A stretch of 53,320 nt of DNA from assembly GCA_903827955.1 (NCBI GenBank), contig CAIKKJ010000171.1, positions 1 to 53,320 of the forward strand. The letters run 5' to 3'. Numbering within the stretch: the stretch's first letter is position 1; every line of letters starts with the position of its first letter. Source of the stretch: an uncultured Verrucomicrobia subdivision 3 bacterium. Its GTDB lineage: Bacteria > Verrucomicrobiota > Verrucomicrobiia > Limisphaerales > UBA11358. Both the position numbers and the translations under genes were made by a program. Shown piece by piece: positions 9,370-15,766 of the stretch. The notes under the pieces are model-generated. The model did not search any database, was not told the DNA's origin, and saw nothing but the letters and a program-made list of their open reading frames with translations.

Positions 9370-9429
9370 GGTAGGGCAAAGCTGCGGCTTTGCCCAGATT
9401 TGAAGGCGGCGCGGCAGCACCGCCCTACC
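9370..9429. repeat. 60-bp palindromic GGTAGGG...CCCTACC element between BMC genes
   Basis: The ends are GGTAGGGC and GCCCTACC (perfect 8-bp terminal inverted repeats). The left half folds on its own into an 8-bp hairpin, GGGCAAAG/CTTTGCCC around CTGCGG (9374-9395), and the right half is GC-rich with CGCGGCAGC. A longer relative lies at 25678-25801. It begins 9 bases upstream of the BMC-P ATG and ends 4 bases from the BMC-H stop. As RNA it would form a stable structure between the two cistrons. Confidence 0.75.
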
Positions 9430-9433
9430 GAAA

Positions 9434-9715
9434 TTATTTCTTCTTGGGCAACACCGCTTCCACGTCGCTGTGCGGGCGGGCGATGACGTGCACGCTGACG
9501 ATCTCGCCTTTGATGGCTTTGATGGCCTGCGCGCCGGCATCGGTGGCGGCCTTGACGGCGGCGACATCGCCGACGACACACGCGGTGACGAGGGCGTTGC
9601 CGACCTGCGTCATCGGACCGACGAGTTCGACGTTGGCGGCTTTGAGCATGGCGTCCGTCCCCTCGACGAGGGCGACGAGTCCGCGCGTTTCGATCATTCC
9701 AATGGCTTGTGGCAT
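9434..9715 (-). CDS. BMC-H shell hexamer protein (PduA/EutM type)
   Basis: This 93-residue single-BMC-domain protein tiles shell facets as hexamers. It starts [21 protein letters not shown], the standard BMC-H opening, and has [27 protein letters not shown] and [10 protein letters not shown], all typical of the fold. The stretch after [13 protein letters not shown] would set the pore loop. It lies 40 bases after ackA and is followed by the palindromic spacer. It is closer to the 12177-12464 paralogue than to the 11865-12143 one, judging by the shared VIARPH/IIARPH ending. Confidence 0.96.
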   Translation of the reverse strand: MPQAIGMIETRGLVALVEGTDAMLKAANVELVGPMTQVGNALVTACVVGDVAAVKAATDAGAQAIKAIKGEIVSVHVIARPHSDVEAVLPKKK

Positions 9716-9755
9716 ATAATTACTTTTGGTTGTTGGTTGAGAGGTGTTGATAAAT

Positions 9756-10946
9756 TTAGTTTTTCTTGGCTTCCAAAAAACGTTTCGTTTCGCGCGCCAC
9801 GACGAGCTCCTCGTTCGTGGGAATCACAAAAATTTTCACGGTGGAATCCGCCGCGCTGATGATGGCTTCGGTCGCGCGGCAGGAATTATTTTTTTCCGCG
9901 TCCAACTTGATGCCGAGGTTTTCCAAATTCGCGCAAATGGCGGCGCGCAGTTCGGCGCGGTTTTCGCCCGTGCCAGCGGTGAACACGATGGCGTCCGCGC
10001 CGTTCAACTGCAAAAAGTAGCTGCCGATCCAATGCCGCGCGCTGGCGACAAAAACTTCCAGCGCGAGCTGTGCCTTCGCGTCGCCCTTTTTCGCGGCTTC
10101 GCCGATATCGCGCACGTCGTTAGAAACGGCGCTGATACCCTGTAATCCACCTTGCTTGGTCAATTGCTTCTGCGCTTCTTCAATCGTGATGCCGAGCGTT
10201 TTCACCGCGTAAGGCAAAGCTTCCGCATCAAGATCGCCGACGCGGTTGTTCTGCGGCAAACCGGATTGCGGGCTCATGCCCATGCTCGTGCCGATGGACG
10301 CGCCGTTTAAAATTCCTGTCACGCTGGAACTGCCGCCGAGATGGCAGGAGATGACGCGCAACGGCGCACCGGAAATTTTTGCGCTGCCGTTGTTGACGTA
10401 AAGCTGGCGAGCACGTTCGGCCACGTCGGGGCGGCAGAGCAATTCCGCCGAGCGTTCGGCGATGAACTTGTGGCTTGCACCATGAAATCCCCAGCGACGC
10501 ACACCGATGTTCAACCAGGAATCCGGCACGGCGTAACGCTGTGAAGCTTCCGGCGCGAACTGATGAAACGCTGTTTCAAATAACCCGATGAGCGGAACTT
10601 TCGGCATCCGTTGTGCGAACAGTTTGATGCCGGTGATATACGGCGGGTTGTGCGCGGGCGCGAGGCCGTTGTAATCGGTCATCGCCTGCAACACGCGTTC
10701 GTCGAGCCGCACGCAGCCGGTGACGTTCTTGGCGATGACGGTCTTGAAACCGACGGCGCTCAATTCGCTTTCGCTCGCGATGGCTTTTGCGTTTTTTAAT
10801 TCAGCGAGACAGTCCTCAATCGCCTTGGGATAGTCGGTCACGCGCTCAAAACCGCCTTTGTGCAAAAGGCGCTCGGCGTTGTTTGCAAAATCAAACAACC
10901 GCCACTTGAGCGAGGTCGAACCGATATTGGCGACGAGGATTTTCAC
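9756..10946 (-). CDS. ackA: Acetate kinase family (acyl-phosphate to ATP) of the BMC operon
   Basis: It makes ATP from an acyl-phosphate, here probably lactyl- or propionyl-phosphate produced by PduL. The protein starts [19 protein letters not shown] when the GTG at 10946 is used (396 residues). The ORF-track start at 10985 lies inside the preceding gene and adds 13 non-family residues. Family signatures include [54 protein letters not shown] and [13 protein letters not shown]. It has no encapsulation helix, so it may act at or outside the shell. Its GTG lies 7 bases after the YaaW-like gene's stop. Confidence 0.93.
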   Translation of the reverse strand: MKILVANIGSTSLKWRLFDFANNAERLLHKGGFERVTDYPKAIEDCLAELKNAKAIASESELSAVGFKTVIAKNVTGCVRLDERVLQAMTDYNGLAPAHNPPYITGIKLFAQRMPKVPLIGLFETAFHQFAPEASQRYAVPDSWLNIGVRRWGFHGASHKFIAERSAELLCRPDVAERARQLYVNNGSAKISGAPLRVISCHLGGSSSVTGILNGASIGTSMGMSPQSGLPQNNRVGDLDAEALPYAVKTLGITIEEAQKQLTKQGGLQGISAVSNDVRDIGEAAKKGDAKAQLALEVFVASARHWIGSYFLQLNGADAIVFTAGTGENRAELRAAICANLENLGIKLDAEKNNSCRATEAIISAADSTVKIFVIPTNEELVVARETKRFLEAKKN

Positions 10947-10953
10947 AAAATGA

Positions 10954-11832
10954 TTAAAGGTGGAGGCCTGATAATACTTCATCAAGCCGTCCGCTTTTCT
11001 TCAAGGCATCAACTTTAATAAGGTGTAATTGAGTAACAAAGGCAGCCGTCTTTGCATAATTGGCTCTTCCAAGAAGTATTGTGGATCCAAGCAGAGCTAA
11101 CCCGGCAATTGTCCAACCAACAGGGCCTGTTAACACTGCGGCCGTAGCGGATGCCCCCGCATACCCAGCGAAGGGGAGCGTTATACCTAAAAGGCCTGCT
11201 GCTTCAAACGTGAATGCGCTTATTGAAGTGTAAAATGCAAACCCCGCAAAATACGCTGTGGCAGAAAGCGCGGCTAAAGCCACTGAACCACCAGCAAGTG
11301 CAATTCCTGCCTTATCTTTGATGTCTCCTTGCTTGTCTATTGCCTCAAGGATTTTTTTTCGCTGGTCGGGCGTCAGCTTGTCCCAGATTTCCACAAAAAG
11401 AGCATCCAATATTTTTCTTTCTAAAAGAAATGTAGGCGCTGCATTTATGTAGTTGCCTTGAACATGATATTCGTTTGCAAGCCATTTCAATATTTCATCG
11501 TGATAATGATAACCGACCTTATCCTTAAAAGGGTAAGTTGCCACATTCGACGCCAACCACTGAACTTGTTTTTTTACTTCATCAGCATTGAACGTGTCAT
11601 TTTCTTTTTGTATTGAGGCCAGAACTAATTTTTGCCTAGCCCCATCCAAATGGGATAGAAAATCGGTTAACTCATTAGCAGACCAAAAAAGCATCGGCTT
11701 TACATACGGATACAATGGGTCTGTTGGTTGTGCTTTGTTTTGACCTAAAAACTTATAGCCACCGTAGCCAAGTGCAAACAAGCCGACGGTAGAACCGCCA
11801 ACTATCAATGCTTGTCGCCTTGAAATACTCAT
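10954..11832 (-). CDS. YaaW/UPF0174-like protein with N-terminal membrane anchor, embedded in BMC operon
   Basis: The first 30 residues contain SRRQALIVGG and a hydrophobic stretch, suggesting a Tat-like signal or membrane anchor. The middle has LLERKILDALFVEIWDKLTPDQ. The C-terminus has a hydrophobic block followed by GPVGWTIAGLALLGS, resembling the YaaW/UPF0174 (DUF3944-associated) family, whose function I do not know. Its base composition is visibly lower in GC than the neighbouring BMC genes, with many AAA, TTT and TTA codons. It sits between a BMC-H gene (32-base gap) and ackA (7-base gap), with no sign of operon disruption. No BMC domain or encapsulation peptide is visible. The family call is moderate; acquisition by transfer is an inference. 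Confidence 0.7.
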   Translation of the reverse strand: MSISRRQALIVGGSTVGLFALGYGGYKFLGQNKAQPTDPLYPYVKPMLFWSANELTDFLSHLDGARQKLVLASIQKENDTFNADEVKKQVQWLASNVATYPFKDKVGYHYHDEILKWLANEYHVQGNYINAAPTFLLERKILDALFVEIWDKLTPDQRKKILEAIDKQGDIKDKAGIALAGGSVALAALSATAYFAGFAFYTSISAFTFEAAGLLGITLPFAGYAGASATAAVLTGPVGWTIAGLALLGSTILLGRANYAKTAAFVTQLHLIKVDALKKSGRLDEVLSGLHL

Positions 11833-11864
11833 AACGAGTTTTGGTTGCTAATAGTTTTGTGGGT

Positions 11865-12143
11865 TTATTCCAGCCATTTGCCGAGGCCGCTCAATCCGTC
11901 GTGCGGACGCGGAATCACCTGGACGCTGACAACCGAGCCGACTTGCGCGGCGGCGGCGGCACCAGAATCGGTGGCAGCTTTCACGGCGGCGACATCGCCC
12001 CGGAAAAACACGGTGACGTAACCACTGCCGACTTTTTCCCAGCCGGTGATGGTGACGTTCGCGGATTTCAGCGCGGCGTCGGCGGCTTCCACGGCGGCGC
12101 AGAAACCTTTGCATTCAATCATTCCAACAGCTTGTTTTGACAT
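11865..12143 (-). CDS. BMC-H shell hexamer protein
   Basis: This 92-residue BMC-domain protein begins [22 protein letters not shown] and has [36 protein letters not shown] and [17 protein letters not shown]. The [15 protein letters not shown] segment is the PduA/EutM/CcmK-type strand next to the pore. It differs from the other two BMC-H paralogues in having an aromatic Trp/Tyr-rich pore-flanking strand and a longer C-terminal tail, so it may form hexamers with different permeability. It lies between another BMC-H gene and the YaaW-like gene. Confidence 0.95.
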   Translation of the reverse strand: MSKQAVGMIECKGFCAAVEAADAALKSANVTITGWEKVGSGYVTVFFRGDVAAVKAATDSGAAAAAQVGSVVSVQVIPRPHDGLSGLGKWLE

Positions 12144-12176
12144 ATTCGTTAAAAGTTAAAATTTAAGTTGGTTGAA

Positions 12177-12464
12177 TTATTTTTTCGCGGCGGCCGTGCC
12201 GATGAAGGCGGCGAGGAGTTCTTCGTGCGGACGCGCGATGATGTGGCTGCTGACGAGTTCGCCGACTTTCGCGGCGGCCTTGGAGCCGGCGTCAACGGCG
12301 GCTTTGATGCTGCCGACATCGCCCTGCGCGATGACCGTGATGAGTCCGCCGCCAATGGCGACGGTCTTGATCAGTTGAACATTTGCGGCTTTGACCATGG
12401 CATCGCTAGCTTCCACGCTGCCGACATAGCCTTTCGTTTCAATCATTCCTATTGCTTCGCTCAT
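12177..12464 (-). CDS. BMC-H shell hexamer protein
   Basis: With the ATG at 12464, the product is 95 residues starting MSEAIGMIETKGYVGSVEASD. The ORF-track start at 12548 adds 28 residues that run back into pduL and do not fit the family. KAANVQLIKTVAIGGGLITVIAQGDV and AAVDAGSKAA, then HIIARPHEELLAAF, are standard BMC-H features, with GGG at the likely pore loop. It is the second gene of the operon, 44 bases after pduL. Confidence 0.96.
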   Translation of the reverse strand: MSEAIGMIETKGYVGSVEASDAMVKAANVQLIKTVAIGGGLITVIAQGDVGSIKAAVDAGSKAAAKVGELVSSHIIARPHEELLAAFIGTAAAKK

Positions 12465-12508
12465 ATTTTTGTTTGTGTGTTGATGGTTGAGAGTTGAGGG
12501 GAAATTTA

Positions 12509-13186
12509 TTAGACCAGTTCCACCGGTGTATCCGGCTGCAAATTGCACGCGTTGCCTTCATCGGTATCAATGTGCACTTCCAGTTTGAAACTCGGATCCA
12601 CGCGCACCAGCATTTGATCGAGCGTGATGGCGCATGGGCCGCCGATTTTCAACTTCATGTGGTCGCCAGCTTTAACGCCGTAAAATTCCGCATCCATCGG
12701 GCGCATGTGAACGTGGCGCTTGGCGCGGATGACGCCCTGCGGCATTTCAAAAAATCCAGCGGGGCCCATCAACATACAGCCTGGCGTATCCTTGATGTCG
12801 CCGGAACTGCGCAGGGGAATTTCGAAACCGAGCGCGACGGCGTCGGTGTAGGCGAGTTCGATTTGATTCAGATTCCGGCACGGGCCGAGAATCCGCAAAT
12901 TGGAAATCACGCGGCTACGCGGGCCAATGAGCGTGACGGTTTCCTTCGCGGCGAACTGGCCATCCATGTAGAGCCACTTGTGAACGGAAAGTTTTGCGCC
13001 TTTACCGAAAAGAGTTTCGACCGCTTCTGGCGTGAGATGACAGTGACGCGCACTGACGTTGACGACGAGCGGGCTTTGACCGGCGGCGATGCGCGGGAGC
13101 GGCTTGCCAAGCTTGGCATAAACCGCTTGTCGAACCATGTGTTCGACGACGGCGCGATGAGGTGCAGGTGCGGCAACAGCGGACAT
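12509..13186 (-). CDS. pduL: PduL-type phosphate acyltransferase with encapsulation peptide
   Basis: It swaps CoA for phosphate on the acyl-CoA made by PduP, recycling CoA inside the shell and passing acyl-phosphate to AckA. The 225-residue protein has the duplicated PduL beta-barrel with metal-binding His motifs VNVSARHCHL (H48, H50), AKRHVHM (H158, H160) and H205. The N-terminal helix HRAVVEHMVRQAVYAKLG (about 10-27) is a good encapsulation peptide. It is the first gene of the operon and is divergent from deoR, with 86 bases between the start codons. The sugar-aldolase context suggests lactyl-CoA or propionyl-CoA as substrate, but the sequence does not prove it. Confidence 0.95.
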   Translation of the reverse strand: MSAVAAPAPHRAVVEHMVRQAVYAKLGKPLPRIAAGQSPLVVNVSARHCHLTPEAVETLFGKGAKLSVHKWLYMDGQFAAKETVTLIGPRSRVISNLRILGPCRNLNQIELAYTDAVALGFEIPLRSSGDIKDTPGCMLMGPAGFFEMPQGVIRAKRHVHMRPMDAEFYGVKAGDHMKLKIGGPCAITLDQMLVRVDPSFKLEVHIDTDEGNACNLQPDTPVELV

Positions 13187-13190
13187 AAAT

Positions 13191-13215
13191 CTTGGCTTAC
13201 TTTGGCAAGTTTTGG
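13191..13215. promoter_or_regulatory. Candidate DeoR operator: three TTGG repeats phased at 10 bp
   Basis: CTTGGC, TTTGGC and TTTGGA begin at 13191, 13201 and 13211, exactly one helical turn apart. They lie just upstream of the pduL start and overlap the -35 box of the likely deoR promoter. Several DeoR-family repressors bind short repeats spaced by about one turn. The assignment is inferred from position and pattern only. Confidence 0.45.
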
Positions 13216-13230
13216 ATTTAAGTCAACAAT
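13202..13230 (+). promoter_or_regulatory. Candidate deoR promoter
   Basis: TTGGCA (13202-13207) and AACAAT (13225-13230) are separated by 17 bases and match sigma-70 boxes at 5/6 and 4/6 positions. Transcription would start near 13237, leaving a ~36-base leader to the ATG at 13273. On the other strand GATAAT (complement of 13229-13234) could be the -10 box of the BMC operon. Confidence 0.4.
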
Positions 13231-13272
13231 TATCTTGCAAATAATTCCATAATCTACCAATATGCCGAAGAA

Positions 13273-14046
13273 ATGACCGCAGAACAGCGAAAGCATCGCA
13301 TTGAAGCTTACCTTCAAAGGGTGGAATTCGCGTCGTTGGAAGAATTATCCCAGCACGTCGAGGCTTCGGTTTCCACGGTTCGACGCGATTTAACGACGCT
13401 GGAGGCGGCGGGAAATTTACGCCGCACACACGGCGGTGCGCGCATCATCACGCCTAAGACGGATGAATTTGCTTTTACCGCGCGCGACACGCATCAGCTT
13501 TCCGAGAAGGAAGCCATTGGTAAAGCCTGCGCCGCACTCATCGGCGGAAATCAAAGCGTGATCCTGGATGCGGGCACGACGGTGTATCACGTCGCGCGGC
13601 ATCTTGAAGACAAAGCGCCGCAGATCGTGACGAACTCATTGCCGGTCGCGAATCTTTTTGCCTCGGCAAATAAAGTGGAAGTGATTTTGGCGGGCGGCGT
13701 AATTTATCCGCGACTGGGCGTGCTCGTTGGGCCGATGACGGTCGAGGCATTTTCCAAAATGCGCGCCGACGTGGCGGTGATGAGCGCGGGCGGAATTACC
13801 TTGGAAGGAATTACCAATTCGCACGCGCTGCTCATTGACATCCAGCGTGCGATGCTGAAAGCTGCGCAAAAAATTATTTTCTGCCTCGACCACACGAAAT
13901 TTGGCCGTCAATCCGTCTCGCAATTATGCGGGTTGGACATGATTGACGCCATCGTGACCGACCACCGCGCGCCGCAGGAGTTGGTTCACGGCCTGCGCGA
14001 ACGCGGCGTGGAAGTCATTGTCGCGCCGCCCGGCCTGGCAGTTTGA
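13273..14046 (+). CDS. DeoR-family transcriptional regulator of the BMC operon
   Basis: The 257-residue protein has an N-terminal winged helix-turn-helix with the DeoR signature (QRVEFASLEELSQHVEASVSTVRRDL, about residues 15-40, then RRTHGGA) and a C-terminal sugar-phosphate sensor domain (about 75-250). The sensor includes VILDAGTTVYHVARHL, IVTNSLPVANLF, VILAGGVIYPRLGVLVGP and FGRQSVSQLC. DeoR proteins sense phosphorylated sugars, fitting a 6-deoxysugar phosphate in this locus. It is divergent from pduL, the normal arrangement for PVC-type BMC loci. It is probably a repressor of the operon, and perhaps of itself, through the phased repeats in the spacer. Confidence 0.93.
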   Translation: MTAEQRKHRIEAYLQRVEFASLEELSQHVEASVSTVRRDLTTLEAAGNLRRTHGGARIITPKTDEFAFTARDTHQLSEKEAIGKACAALIGGNQSVILDAGTTVYHVARHLEDKAPQIVTNSLPVANLFASANKVEVILAGGVIYPRLGVLVGPMTVEAFSKMRADVAVMSAGGITLEGITNSHALLIDIQRAMLKAAQKIIFCLDHTKFGRQSVSQLCGLDMIDAIVTDHRAPQELVHGLRERGVEVIVAPPGLAV

Positions 14047-14110
14047 TTTGCCCGGCCTGCGTTTTCTGTTTGCCGAAACTTCCGCCAGTCCGCAAATTTG
14101 TCGCGCACAA

Positions 14111-15766
14111 ATGCTGACTACGCTGCGCATCAAGAACCTCGCCCTCGTGAGCGACCTCACGCTGGAACTCCAACCCGGTTGCAACGTCATCACCGGCGAG
14201 ACCGGCGCAGGCAAATCCATCATCATCGGCGCACTCAACCTCGTCCTCGGCGAACGTGCCGACCGCACGCTTATTCGCAGCGGCGAGGAAAGCTGCTCGG
14301 TCGAAGCTGTCTTCGATACAAAAAAACTCCGCGCCCCGCTGAAAATTTTTCTGGAGGAGAACGGACTGGAACCGTGCGATGACCATCAGCTTGTCCTCAA
14401 GCGCACGTTCACGAGCGCAGGAACGAATCGCCAATTCATCAACGGCTCGCCCACCACGCTGGCCACGCTCGGCAGCATCGGCGAATGGCTTGTGGATATG
14501 CACGGGCCGCACGATCATCAGTCGCTGCTGCACACCGGGAAGCAGCTTTTGATTCTCGATGCATTCGGTGGGCTGGAAAAGGATCGTGCCGCGTTTGGAG
14601 AACTCATCCGTCGCCGCAGTGTTTTTGAAAATGAAAAATCCGCGCTCATCGTGGACGAAAAAACCTACGCGCAGCAACTCGATCTGTTGCGTTTTCAAGT
14701 GCAGGAAATTTCCACCGCGCGTTTGCAACCGGACGAGGAGAAATCTGTAGAAGAAGAATTCCACCGCGCCAGCAACGCCGCAAAGCTCCTGCAATTGAGC
14801 CAGGCCGCGCTTGACGCTTTGAGCGAGAATGAAAACTCTCTGCTCACGCAATCCGGCGTCATTGGCCGTGTGCTGGCCGAACTTCAGCGCGTGGATGCCG
14901 GGGCGACGAATCTCATCGAATTGCACGCGCAGGCCGGCGAGACTTTGCGTGAGTTGCAGACTGCGCTGTCGCGTTACGCGGACAAGGTGGACGTTGATCC
15001 CGCACGCCTCGCAGAGTTGGAGGAGCGTTTGAATCTCATCCACACGCTCAAACGTAAATACGGCGCGACGCTGGCTGAAGTCATTGCCTTTGGTGACGAT
15101 GCCAGACAGAAATTATCCGTGCTCGAAAGCCGTGATGCTGAACTTGCGCGACTCAACGTTGCGCTTGCCAAACTGGATGCGGAGATTTCCATCGCCGGCA
15201 AAAAACTATCCGCCGCCCGCCAGAAGGTCATCCCGCAACTTGCCAAAGCCGTCAGCAAGCAGCTTGAAGATTTGGGCTTCAAGCAAAGCAAGTTCGACGT
15301 GGCCATTTCTGCCGCCGCACAACCTTCCAGCTCTGGCTTGGATGGGATTGAGTTCCAGTTCGCGCCCAATCCCGGCGAACCGGCCAGACCGCTGCGCGCG
15401 ATTGCTTCCAGCGGTGAAATGGCACGCGTGATGTTGGCGTTAAAAACCGTGCTGGCGGCCGAAGACGAGATTCCGGTTTTGGTTTTTGACGAAGTGGATG
15501 CCAATGTCGGCGGCGAAACCGCGAATGCCGTTGGCGAGAAAATGCAGCAGATTGCCACCAAACGTCAGGTGTTTTGCATCACGCATCTCCCGCAGGTGGC
15601 GGCGCCGGCAGATGCGCATTACGTCGTGACCAAGCAGATCAAGAACGGCCGGACGATTTCCGAGATTGCGTTGCTTGATAAAAAATCTCGCGTCACTGAA
15701 CTCGCGCGGATGCTCGGCGGCCAAACGGATGCGGCACGCAAGCATGCCGAAGCACTGCTCAAGTAG
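14111..15766 (+). CDS. recN: DNA repair protein RecN
   Basis: RecN is an SMC-like ATPase that acts at double-strand breaks. The ATG at 14111 gives MLTTLRIKNLALVSDLTLEL and 551 residues, the normal length; the upstream ORF-track start adds 31 unrelated residues overlapping the deoR end. Walker A is GETGAGKSI (about 29-37). A long coiled-coil middle is followed by the ABC signature ASSGEMARVMLALKTVLA and Walker B VLVFDEVDANVGG, then the switch His in CITHLPQVAA. It follows deoR by about 65 bases but has no functional link to the BMC genes. Its stop overlaps the convergent Lnt gene by 8 bases. Confidence 0.96.
   Translation: MLTTLRIKNLALVSDLTLELQPGCNVITGETGAGKSIIIGALNLVLGERADRTLIRSGEESCSVEAVFDTKKLRAPLKIFLEENGLEPCDDHQLVLKRTFTSAGTNRQFINGSPTTLATLGSIGEWLVDMHGPHDHQSLLHTGKQLLILDAFGGLEKDRAAFGELIRRRSVFENEKSALIVDEKTYAQQLDLLRFQVQEISTARLQPDEEKSVEEEFHRASNAAKLLQLSQAALDALSENENSLLTQSGVIGRVLAELQRVDAGATNLIELHAQAGETLRELQTALSRYADKVDVDPARLAELEERLNLIHTLKRKYGATLAEVIAFGDDARQKLSVLESRDAELARLNVALAKLDAEISIAGKKLSAARQKVIPQLAKAVSKQLEDLGFKQSKFDVAISAAAQPSSSGLDGIEFQFAPNPGEPARPLRAIASSGEMARVMLALKTVLAAEDEIPVLVFDEVDANVGGETANAVGEKMQQIATKRQVFCITHLPQVAAPADAHYVVTKQIKNGRTISEIALLDKKSRVTELARMLGGQTDAARKHAEALLK

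Noticed and set aside
9046-9579. 177-aa version of the third BMC-P gene
   Set aside because: The extra 73 residues come from reading through the palindromic spacer and the BMC-H gene out of frame; the ATG at 9360 gives the canonical EutN start.
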